Source: Sediminimonas qiaohouensis DSM 21189
GTDB taxonomy: Bacteria > Pseudomonadota > Alphaproteobacteria > Rhodobacterales > Rhodobacteraceae
Assembly (NCBI RefSeq): GCF_000423645.1
Contig: NZ_AUIJ01000024.1
Coordinates: forward strand, 1-41,039
Direction of reading: 5' to 3'
DNA length: 41,039 nucleotides
Part shown: one piece after another, positions 34,344 through 41,039 of the stretch
Numbering within the stretch: the first letter of the stretch is position 1
How the letters are laid out: each line of letters opens with the position of its first letter
The notes under the pieces: generated by a model
What the model saw: the letters and a program-made list of their open reading frames with translations, nothing else
The model's database searches: none
Told to the model about the DNA's origin: nothing
Program-made: the position numbers and the translations under genes

Positions 34344-35441
34344 ATGAAAGTGATCTTCAAGACCAGCTATGACCGCGACATCGACCTGCACAAGGATGGC
34401 TGGTCCCGCGCCCGGATCGCGGCGCTCGTGGCCGTGTTGGCCGCGCTGCCCTTCCTGGTGGGCGAGTATTACCTGGCGGAGGCCACCAACACCCTGATCT
34501 GGGCACTGGCGGGGATGGGCCTGATGCTACTGGTCGGGCACAGCGGACAGGTTAGCCTGGGTCACGCCGCGTTCCTGGCGATTGGCGCCTACACCGACGC
34601 GGCGCTGATGAACGCCGGGCTACCGTTTCTCGTGACCTTCCCCGCTGCGGCGCTTGCGGCGGGCCTTTTCGGCGCGCTGGTGGCGATTCCGGCGGTGCGG
34701 ATGTCGGGCATCTACCTGGCCATCGCGACGCTGGCCCTGTTCGTGATCGTCGAGGAAATGGTTATCATCCTTGAGCCGATCACCGGCGGGGTGGGCGGCA
34801 TCATGGCCCCCGCGATCGAGATCGCCGGCATCAATTTCGACCGCTACGCGAACCTCGATCACTTCTACTGGCTGTGCCTGACGGTGGTCGTGCTGGTCAC
34901 CTGGGGGTATGCCAACCTGCTGCGCAGCCCCACCGGCCGCAGCTTTCTTGCCGTGCGCGACAGCGAGGTCTCGGCGCGCGCCCTGGGGATCAACGTGACC
35001 CGGACGCGGGCGCTGGCCTTTGGCCTCTCGTGCGCGATGACGGGCCTCGCGGGGGCGCTGATGGGCCATTACATCGCGTTCTTCAATTACGAGCTGTTCT
35101 CGGTCTTCATCTCGATCAACCTGCTGCTGGTGGTCACCATCGGGGGGCTGGGGTTCATCCAGGGGGCGTTCTTTGGTGCGATCCTGATCACGGCGGTGCC
35201 GCAGCTTATCGCGATCCTGCGCGGCGTCGCACGCGATAGCTTTGGCCTGGATATCGGGGGTATGCCGGGGCTGGATACGATGCTGTTCGCGATGATCCTG
35301 GTGGGCTTCATCATATACGAGCCGACGGGTCTCTATGGCCGGTGGCTGAAAACCAAGGTCTGGTTCGAGCTGTTCCCGCTGGCCCGGCGCGACATGTTCC
35401 GGCGGCAGAAATCCTACCTCAAGACGGAGCGTCAGAAATGA
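34344..35441 (+). CDS. livM: Branched-chain-type ABC permease LivM
   Basis: A 365-residue permease with an N-terminal cytoplasmic stretch and about nine to ten helices. Family segments are LLVGHSGQVSLGHAAFLAIGAY, SGIYLAIATLALFVIVEEM, LRSPTGRSFLAVRDSEVSARALGINVTRTR and TIGGLGFIQGAFFGA. The C-terminus carries an unusually long basic tail after the last helix (WFELFPLARRDMFRRQKSYL). It starts four bases after livH and overlaps livG by ATGA. It is the partner of LivH in the importer. Confidence 0.93.
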   Translation: MKVIFKTSYDRDIDLHKDGWSRARIAALVAVLAALPFLVGEYYLAEATNTLIWALAGMGLMLLVGHSGQVSLGHAAFLAIGAYTDAALMNAGLPFLVTFPAAALAAGLFGALVAIPAVRMSGIYLAIATLALFVIVEEMVIILEPITGGVGGIMAPAIEIAGINFDRYANLDHFYWLCLTVVVLVTWGYANLLRSPTGRSFLAVRDSEVSARALGINVTRTRALAFGLSCAMTGLAGALMGHYIAFFNYELFSVFISINLLLVVTIGGLGFIQGAFFGAILITAVPQLIAILRGVARDSFGLDIGGMPGLDTMLFAMILVGFIIYEPTGLYGRWLKTKVWFELFPLARRDMFRRQKSYLKTERQK

Positions 35442-36208
35442 GCCTATTGGAGGTCGAGGATCTGGCGATTCATTTTGGCGGAGTGAAGGCCGTCGATGGA
35501 GTGTCTTTCAAGGTCGCGCCGGGCGAGGTGTTTTCGATCATCGGGCCGAATGGCGCGGGCAAATCGACGATCTTCAACCTCATATCGCGCATCTACAAGC
35601 CCACCCGCGGCACGATCCGGTTCGATGGCGCCGACATCACCGGGTTGCAGGCACACCAGGTGGCGCCGCTTGGCATTGCGCGCACGTTCCAGAATATCGA
35701 ACTGTTCGATCATTCCACCGTGTTGGATAACCTGCTGATGGGGCGGCACACGCATCGCGACACGAACTTCGTGCAGGACATGCTGTTCCTGCCGGCTGTG
35801 CGGCGCGCCGAGCGCGCGCATCGCCGCCGTGTCGAGGAGGTGATGGAGTTTCTGGAGCTGGAGGCCTACCGCGAAAAGATGATCGCCGGGCTGCCCTACG
35901 GCGTGCGCAAGGTGGTCGAAATCGGTCGCGCGCTGGCCGTGGGGCCCAAGCTTATCCTGCTGGACGAGCCGGCCTCGGGCCTGTCGGTCGAAGAAAGCCA
36001 GGACGTCGCGTTCTGGATCGAGGACATGCGCCGCGACATGGGGCTGACGGTGCTGATGGTCGAGCATGACATGCGCCTTGTGGCGCAAGTGTCCGACCGG
36101 GTGCTGGCGGTGGCCAACGGCAAGCCCTTGGCGCAGGGGACGCCATCGCAGGTGCAGGCCGACGCAGGCGTGCAGGCGGCCTACCTGGGCACGGAGGTGG
36201 CACAATGA
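35438..36208 (+). CDS. livG: Branched-chain-type ABC ATPase LivG
   Basis: A 256-residue ATPase. Walker A is GPNGAGKST, the signature region is LPYGVRKVVEIGRAL (a LivG-type variant of LSGGQ), Walker B is LILLDEPASGL, and the H-loop is VEHDM. The insert between Q-loop and signature (NFVQDMLFLPAVRRAERAHRR) is typical of LivG. I start at 35438, which overlaps the livM stop as ATGA; a longer frame would run into livM. It pairs with LivF to drive the transporter. Confidence 0.94.
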   Translation: MSLLEVEDLAIHFGGVKAVDGVSFKVAPGEVFSIIGPNGAGKSTIFNLISRIYKPTRGTIRFDGADITGLQAHQVAPLGIARTFQNIELFDHSTVLDNLLMGRHTHRDTNFVQDMLFLPAVRRAERAHRRRVEEVMEFLELEAYREKMIAGLPYGVRKVVEIGRALAVGPKLILLDEPASGLSVEESQDVAFWIEDMRRDMGLTVLMVEHDMRLVAQVSDRVLAVANGKPLAQGTPSQVQADAGVQAAYLGTEVAQ

Positions 36209-36975
36209 CCGAGACGGTCCTGCAGGTGCGCAACGTCGAGACGTTCTACGGGGCGATCATGGCGCTCAGGGGGGTGACGCTGGATGTCCAGAAAGGCGAA
36301 ATCGTCACCATCCTCGGGGCCAATGGCGCGGGCAAGACCACGCTGATGAAAACCGTGTCGGGCCTGATGGATCCGGAAAAGGGGCATATCGAGTTTGATG
36401 GCACCCGGATCGAGGGGATGGAGCCGGACAAGATCGTGAAAATGGGCCTGGCTCATGTGCCCGAAGGGCGCGAGGTTTTCCCCTATCTCACGGTCGAGGA
36501 AAACCTGCGCATGGGGGCCTATAGCCGCCGGGGCGGCGGCATCGCCGAGGATATCGAGATCGTCTATTCCTATTTTCCCGTGCTCAAGGAACGCCGCGCG
36601 CAAGCGGCGGGGTTCTTGTCGGGCGGGCAACAACAGATGCTGGCGATCGGGCGCGGCCTGATGGCGCGGCCGCGCTTGATGCTGCTGGACGAGCCATCGC
36701 TTGGCCTGTCGCCGCTTTTGACGCAGGAGATATTCGCGATCATCAAGCGCCTGAACGAAGAGCGGGGCGTGACCATGCTCTTGGTCGAGCAAAACGCCAA
36801 CGTGGCGCTACAGACCGCGCACAAGGGCTATGTTCTGGAGATGGGGCGCATCGTGATGGCCGGCAGCAGCGAGGAATTGCGCAACTCCGAGGACATCCAG
36901 GAGTTTTACCTTGGCCGCAAGGACGAGGGGCAGCGCGGCCAGAAGCGCTGGAAGCGGCGCAAGACATGGAGGTGA
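36205..36975 (+). CDS. livF: Branched-chain-type ABC ATPase LivF
   Basis: A 256-residue ATPase. Walker A is GANGAGKTT, the signature LSGGQQQMLAIGRGL, Walker B LMLLDEPSLGLSP, and the H-loop equivalent is LVEQNAN, as is usual in LivF. It overlaps livG by four bases. The C-terminal tail is basic (GQRGQKRWKRRKTWR) and longer than in most LivF proteins, and its last codons carry the ribosome binding site of the ligase gene, so coupling continues downstream. Confidence 0.94.
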   Translation: MTETVLQVRNVETFYGAIMALRGVTLDVQKGEIVTILGANGAGKTTLMKTVSGLMDPEKGHIEFDGTRIEGMEPDKIVKMGLAHVPEGREVFPYLTVEENLRMGAYSRRGGGIAEDIEIVYSYFPVLKERRAQAAGFLSGGQQQMLAIGRGLMARPRLMLLDEPSLGLSPLLTQEIFAIIKRLNEERGVTMLLVEQNANVALQTAHKGYVLEMGRIVMAGSSEELRNSEDIQEFYLGRKDEGQRGQKRWKRRKTWR

Positions 36976-36977
36976 GC

Positions 36978-38828
36978 GTGGCGCAGGGCGATCAAGGGAT
37001 CATTCCGGACAATGAGCCGATCATTCTGGACGGCTGCGACACGATTGTCGGGCTCTGGGCCAAGCGCTGCGGCGAAATGGGCGAGCGGGTGGCGCACCGC
37101 GAGAAAAAGCTGGGCATCTGGCAGGCCTACACCTGGAGCGACTATTACCATGGGGCTCGCTGTATCGGACTGGCGCTGCTGTCGCTGGGTCTGGAGAAGG
37201 GACAGGCGGTGCAGATCCTGTCGGAGGACCGGCGCGAGTGGCTTTATTGCGATCTGGGCGTGGCCGCTGTCGGGGGCATCCCCTCGGGAGTTTATACGAC
37301 CGACAGCGCCGAGCAGCTTGCCTATCTGGTCAACGATTCAGGCGCCGCGTTCCTGTTCGTCGAAAATGACGAGCAACTGGACAAGTTCCTTGAGGTGCGG
37401 AGCCAGATGCCAGATCTGAAAAAGGTCATCGTGTTCGACAGCGAGGGGCTGGCCGATTTCCACGATCCGCAGGTGATGTTCCTTGATGAGCTGCTGGATA
37501 TCGGCGAGGAGGAACTGACGGTACACACCGATCGGTTCGAGGCCGCGTTGGCGGCCGTGCAGCCAACCGATCCGCGCATGCTGATCTACACCTCGGGGAC
37601 CACCGGCCCGCCCAAGGGCGCGATCATCACGCACCGTAATATGATTTACCAGCTTTCGGCGGGTCAGCAGCTTCTGGATTATGATCGCGACGACGAATTG
37701 CTGTGTTTCTTGCCGCTGTGCCACGTGCTTGAGCGGCTGATATCGGTCGAATTTCCCATATTCGCAGGTTGCCGCGTGAATTTCGCCGAAAGCCCCGAGA
37801 CGGTTTTTGATAACCTGCGCGAGGTCAGCCCGAACAGTTTCACCGGCGTGCCGCGCATCTGGGAAAAGGTATATAGCCGCATAACGATCATGCGATCCGA
37901 GGCCGGATGGATCGGGCGCAAAGCGTTTGATTGGGCCGTGCGCGCAGGGATGCGCCGGGTGGCCGCGCGCGAAGAGGGGCGCGGCATGGGGGGGCTTGCG
38001 CGGCTTAACCTGATGCTGGCGGACCTTCTGGTTCTGCGCAACCTGCGCAACCTGGTGGGGTTGGCGCGCACGCGGCGCTGCACCTCGGGGGCGGCGCCGA
38101 TCTCGCCCGAGTTGATCCGCTGGTTCGCGGCGATCGGCGTGGACCTGATAGAGGGGTATGGCATGACCGAAACCTCGGGCGTGGCCACCGTCAACCCGGT
38201 TGACGACAACCATATCGGCACCGTCGGCCCGCCTTTGCCGGGGCTGGGATTGCGCATCGCCGATGACGGCGAATTGCAGGTCAAGGGGCCGGCCGTGTTC
38301 AAGGGATATTGGAACAAGCCCGACAAGACAGCCGAGACGTTCACCGATGACGGCTGGCTGCGCACCGGCGATGTGGGGCGGATCGACAACCACGGCTGCC
38401 TGACGATCACCGGACGGCTGAAGGACATCATCATCACGGCGGGCGGCAAGAACATCACGCCGGCCGAGATCGAGAGCCGGCTGAAGTTCTCGCCCTACGT
38501 GTCGGACGCGGTGGTGATCGGGGACGGGCGAAAGTACCTGACCTGCCTGATCATGATCGATCAGGAAAACGTGGAACGCTTTGCCCAAGACCGGCAGATT
38601 CCCTACGCCGATTTTGCGTCGCTGACCCGCGCGCCCGAGGTGCGCGAGCTGATCGGGCAGGTGGTGGCCGAGACGAACAAGGCCTTTGCGCAGGTCGAGC
38701 AGATCAAGGATTTCCGCCTGATCGACATTTTGCTGACCGCCGAGGACGAGGAACTGACGCCGACGATGAAGCTCAAGCGCAATTACGTGAACCAGCGCCA
38801 CGCAAACCTGATAGACAGTATGTATTAG
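36978..38828 (+). CDS. AMP-forming long-chain-type acyl-CoA ligase
   Basis: A 616-residue adenylate-forming enzyme that activates a carboxylic acid to its CoA thioester. The P-loop is YTSGTTGPPKGA (from about residue 204), followed by GYGMTETSG, GWLRTGDVGRID and GRLKDIIITAGGKNITP; the C-terminal catalytic lysine region is LTPTMKLKRNYV. It fits the FadD15-like long-chain group. I prefer the GTG at 36978, since GGAGGTGA stands just before it and includes the livF stop; an ATG at 36966 is the alternative. Its place between the transporter ATPases and the binding protein suggests that the imported compound, or a catabolite, is the acid it activates. Confidence 0.92.
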   Translation: MAQGDQGIIPDNEPIILDGCDTIVGLWAKRCGEMGERVAHREKKLGIWQAYTWSDYYHGARCIGLALLSLGLEKGQAVQILSEDRREWLYCDLGVAAVGGIPSGVYTTDSAEQLAYLVNDSGAAFLFVENDEQLDKFLEVRSQMPDLKKVIVFDSEGLADFHDPQVMFLDELLDIGEEELTVHTDRFEAALAAVQPTDPRMLIYTSGTTGPPKGAIITHRNMIYQLSAGQQLLDYDRDDELLCFLPLCHVLERLISVEFPIFAGCRVNFAESPETVFDNLREVSPNSFTGVPRIWEKVYSRITIMRSEAGWIGRKAFDWAVRAGMRRVAAREEGRGMGGLARLNLMLADLLVLRNLRNLVGLARTRRCTSGAAPISPELIRWFAAIGVDLIEGYGMTETSGVATVNPVDDNHIGTVGPPLPGLGLRIADDGELQVKGPAVFKGYWNKPDKTAETFTDDGWLRTGDVGRIDNHGCLTITGRLKDIIITAGGKNITPAEIESRLKFSPYVSDAVVIGDGRKYLTCLIMIDQENVERFAQDRQIPYADFASLTRAPEVRELIGQVVAETNKAFAQVEQIKDFRLIDILLTAEDEELTPTMKLKRNYVNQRHANLIDSMY

Positions 38829-38901
38829 CCATGGCGCAGGAGGAGGCGACGGGCAGACGGAAATACCAAAGGCAAACCAAATTCAAACGGGAGGAAAGAA
38901 A

Positions 38902-40071
38902 ATGAAGACAGTCAAGGCACTAGCTACTGCTGCGGCCCTGTCATTGGGCGCGGGCGCAGCGGTCAACGCCGAAAACGGCGTGACCGATACGGAAATCAGG
39001 ATTGGCGGCTCACACGACCTGTCGGGCATTTTCGCGCCCTTCTCGGTGCCTGCGGTGACGGCGGCCAAGCTCTATTTCGAGAAGGTCAATGCTGATGGCG
39101 GTGTCCACGGGCGCGAGATCACCTATATCGTCGAGGATCACGGTTACCAGGTGCCGCGCGCCGTTCAGGCGGCGAACAAGCTGATCAACCGGGATGAGGT
39201 GTTCGCGATGCTGCTCAACCTGGGCACGCCGCATAACCTTGCCATGTTCAAGCTGATGGAGCCGAAGAATATTCCGAACGTCAGCCCCCTGACGGCGGCG
39301 CGGCAGATGGTTGACCCGCCCGCACCGTGGAAGTTTGCCGGCACGGCCTCCTACTATGACGGCGTGAAGGCGACGGCGACCTACCTGGCCAACGAGAAGG
39401 GCGCGCAGACCTTTTGCCTGATGTATCTGCCGACCGATTTCGGTGCGGAGATCGAGGAAGGCGTGAAGGATGCCGCATCGGAAGTGGGCGCCGAATTCGG
39501 GGTTGAGACCAAGCACAAGCCCGATGAGAGCGATTTCACCGGCGCCCTGGGCAAGATCCGCGAGGGTGGCTGCGACACTGTTGGCCTGGCGCTTGGGGTC
39601 GGGCAGACGATCAATGTGGTCGCCACCGCGCACAAGATGGGGATGGAGGACATCAACTTCCTGACGTCCAGTGCGGGATTTCATACCGTTGTGGCCAAGG
39701 GTCTGGCGCAGCAGGGCGTGATGGGTGGCCTTTATGCCGGGGCTGGCTGGCAGGACCTGGAGGCGCGGATGGATACGCCCGAGGTGGCGCAATGGGTCAA
39801 GGCCTATACCGAGGAGACGGGCGAGAATTTCCCCGGAACCGGCGCGCTGTTGGGGCGGTCGGCTGCGGAGATCCTGGTGCGGGCGCTTGAGGCGGCTGGA
39901 CCAGAGCCTACGCGCGAGAAATTTATCGAGGCGATGGAAGGGCTTGACTATGACGACGAGATCGCCGGCAACCATGTGAGCATGAGCGAGGACGACCATG
40001 TTGCGGCGTCCGAAATCTATGTCTCGGTTGTCGAGGATGGCTCTTGGAAGCTGGTTCAGACCATCGAGTGA
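38902..40071 (+). CDS. Periplasmic binding protein of the liv-type importer
   Basis: A 389-residue type I periplasmic binding protein of the Peripla_BP_6 (LivK-like) family. The signal peptide is about residues 1-23 (MKTVKALATAAALSLGAGAA). The mature protein begins ENGVTDTEIRIGGSHDLSGIFAPFSVPAV, with LYFEKVNADGGVHGREITYIVEDHGYQVPRAVQAANKLI following. GGGAGGAAAG precedes the ATG. It is last in the operon, 73 bases after the ligase, and followed by a strong terminator. This subgroup often binds ligands other than branched-chain amino acids, in line with the CoA ligase next door. Confidence 0.93.
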   Translation: MKTVKALATAAALSLGAGAAVNAENGVTDTEIRIGGSHDLSGIFAPFSVPAVTAAKLYFEKVNADGGVHGREITYIVEDHGYQVPRAVQAANKLINRDEVFAMLLNLGTPHNLAMFKLMEPKNIPNVSPLTAARQMVDPPAPWKFAGTASYYDGVKATATYLANEKGAQTFCLMYLPTDFGAEIEEGVKDAASEVGAEFGVETKHKPDESDFTGALGKIREGGCDTVGLALGVGQTINVVATAHKMGMEDINFLTSSAGFHTVVAKGLAQQGVMGGLYAGAGWQDLEARMDTPEVAQWVKAYTEETGENFPGTGALLGRSAAEILVRALEAAGPEPTREKFIEAMEGLDYDDEIAGNHVSMSEDDHVAASEIYVSVVEDGSWKLVQTIE

Positions 40072-40097
40072 CCGCGTTTCTTGACGGGTGAACAGGG

Positions 40098-40126
40098 AAA
40101 GGGGGCGCCATTTCGGTGCCCCTTTT
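40098..40126 (+). terminator. Intrinsic terminator of the liv operon
   Basis: AAAGGGGGCGCC and GGTGCCCCTTTT form a 12-bp stem (two G-T pairs) with a 5-base loop, ending in TTTT. It is 26 bases after the binding-protein stop and is the best rho-independent terminator seen in the window. Confidence 0.82.
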
Positions 40127-40292
40127 CACGTCCGGGTGGGGATGAGGTTTGGCCCTGCCGGGGGCTGCGGAAAGGGGGGGTGTATTGCGTCGGTATCGCG
40201 TCGGTATTGCGCCGGTGCGGCCGCGCGCTGCGCCAAGGCGGCGTTAACCGTTTCCGGGCGAGGGTGCCCACCCGCAACCGGAGACCCGCCGC

Positions 40293-40661
40293 ATGGCCCG
40301 CATGACCAAGACCGAACGCATCGCCCGCGACAGGCTGATGAAGGACCTCATCCACCTGAGCCGCGATGGATGGATCGACACGACACTGGCCGAGGAGGTG
40401 CCGGACGCCTGGCACACGCTGGAGGCCGACCTGGACGTGGAGGAGCCGCGCGAGAAGGTGACGCTGTACCTCGACCGGTCGGTGGTGCGGTTCTATCGCG
40501 GCATGGGGCGCGGATACCACGCGCGGATCAACCGGCTGCTGAGGACATGGGCGCAGATGAAGATCGCGGGCGAGGTGCAGCTTGATGCGTACCTGGAGAA
40601 GCGGATGTCGGGGGGAGAGGATGAGGCGGAGGGGGAGGAGAAGGAGACGCCGGAGAGCTGA
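40293..40661 (+). CDS. BrnA-like antitoxin protein (orphan)
   Basis: A 122-residue protein. The segment EKVTLYLDRSVVRFYRGMGRGYHARINRLLRTW (about residues 52-84) matches the BrnA antitoxin domain, a ribbon-helix-helix DNA-binding fold. The N-terminal half has MTKTERIARDRLMKDLIHLSRDGW, and the C-terminus is a highly acidic tail (GGEDEAEGEEKETPES). GGAG precedes the ATG at 40293. No BrnT-like toxin gene is found on either side, which is unusual for a toxin-antitoxin member; it may act as a stand-alone regulator or remain from a pair disrupted near the IS. Confidence 0.78.
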   Translation: MARMTKTERIARDRLMKDLIHLSRDGWIDTTLAEEVPDAWHTLEADLDVEEPREKVTLYLDRSVVRFYRGMGRGYHARINRLLRTWAQMKIAGEVQLDAYLEKRMSGGEDEAEGEEKETPES

Positions 40662-40859
40662 GCGCGACACCTGCGATATCTTCGCCGGATCACCCCACGA
40701 TCCGGTTCGCGCCCGACCCTGCCGGGGTGCCTGTCTTAAATGATGGGAACCCTTGAAGCCATGGTAGCGGGGCCCCTGCGCCTTGTCCCTGAGCCGCACG
40801 ATTGCCGACGCGCGCGGGGGCGATCCGATGGTGGTGCGGGGCGCTTTATCCCGCCGCGT

Positions 40860-41039
40860 GGCTCTGTTGCACAAAGCGCGTGAGGGATTCATGTCGCGAA
40901 TCCAGTGTGGTAGCTGGGCGACATGAGCAGACCCACACCCCCAACCTACAAGACCAGGAACTGGCCGGCCTATAACGAAGCGCTCAAGCGCCGTGGCTCG
41001 CTGACAGTCTGGTTTGACCCGGAGATGATCTGGGAGGCT
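40860..41039 (+). mobile_element. IS5-family insertion sequence, right copy (partial)
   Basis: The element begins with GGCTCTGTTGCACAAAGCG at 40860 and runs off the right edge. All 180 bases are the exact reverse complement of 134-313. The two copies thus point outward and must be recent or the same recently moved element. The bases just inside each end (ACTCAGAT on the left, CGCCGCGT on the right) differ, as expected for separate insertion sites. Confidence 0.88.
40923..41039 (+). CDS. IS5-family transposase, N-terminal fragment (right copy)
   Basis: The first 39 codons of the same transposase found at the left end, beginning MSRPTPPTYKTRNWPAYNEA and ending FDPEMIWEA at the window edge. The reading frame is open at the edge. 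The catalytic part is outside the window. Identity with the left copy is complete over the shared length. Confidence 0.87.
   Translation, partial: MSRPTPPTYKTRNWPAYNEALKRRGSLTVWFDPEMIWEA

Noticed and set aside
37338-38801. A 487-codon minus-strand frame within the acyl-CoA ligase gene
   Set aside because: The opposite strand encodes all ligase motifs in order, so this is a shadow frame.
40056-40892. A minus-strand frame crossing from the IS tip into unique DNA; a similar short frame lies at 281-631 on the plus strand
   Set aside because: Both begin in the IS terminal region, which happens to read out of the element, and then continue through unrelated sequence antisense to real genes.
1-41039. 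CRISPR arrays, tRNA or rRNA genes, phage genes
   Set aside because: Scanning found no regularly spaced repeats, no tRNA-like cloverleaf and no phage structural or integrase proteins.

Overview
The window is about 41 kb of GC-rich DNA that reads as an alphaproteobacterium of the Rhodobacteraceae/Roseobacter type. The evidence is a copper nitrite reductase beside norCBQD, a CYP116B-type fused P450, liv-type ABC operons with ATGA stop/start overlaps, DUF995 and BrnA-like proteins, and an IS5-family transposase of a kind common in that family. No rRNA, tRNA or CRISPR array was recognised. Both ends lie inside copies of the same insertion sequence in inverted orientation: positions 134-313 are the exact reverse complement of 40860-41039. 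The window is therefore a unique segment bracketed by inverted IS copies, which is either a real genomic arrangement or simply where a short-read contig stops.

Left third. On the minus strand, nirK and norCBQD plus two small membrane-protein genes form a nitrite-to-N2O module. NnrR/FNR-like TTG-N8-CAA boxes precede nirK and norC. On the plus strand follows a LysR gene and a five-gene operon matching E. coli ydcSTUV-patD (periplasmic binding protein, ATPase, two permeases, gamma-aminobutyraldehyde dehydrogenase), for uptake and oxidation of putrescine-type compounds. A strong hairpin lies between the binding-protein and ATPase genes.

Middle. On the minus strand, UDP-glucuronate decarboxylase, a GalE-type epimerase, a cellulose-synthase-like GT2 and a secreted GH26 hydrolase form a tight operon. 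Further along are a small secreted protein, a secreted GH128 hydrolase and a DUF995 protein. Together they look like a compact synthase-dependent exopolysaccharide locus whose product I cannot name, and this is the best candidate for an undescribed system. Next come a self-sufficient CYP116B P450 with a divergent IclR regulator, a DUF3137 membrane protein, and ManC (GDP-mannose synthesis).

Right third. A methionine gamma-lyase operon (mdeA-mdeB with a divergent Lrp-type mdeR) lies beside a class I methyltransferase downstream of mdeR. It is followed by a complete liv-type ABC importer (HMGF), an AMP-forming acyl-CoA ligase and the periplasmic binding protein. A 22-codon leader ORF with a strong ribosome binding site overlaps the livH start. 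The segment closes with an orphan BrnA-like antitoxin and the second IS copy.
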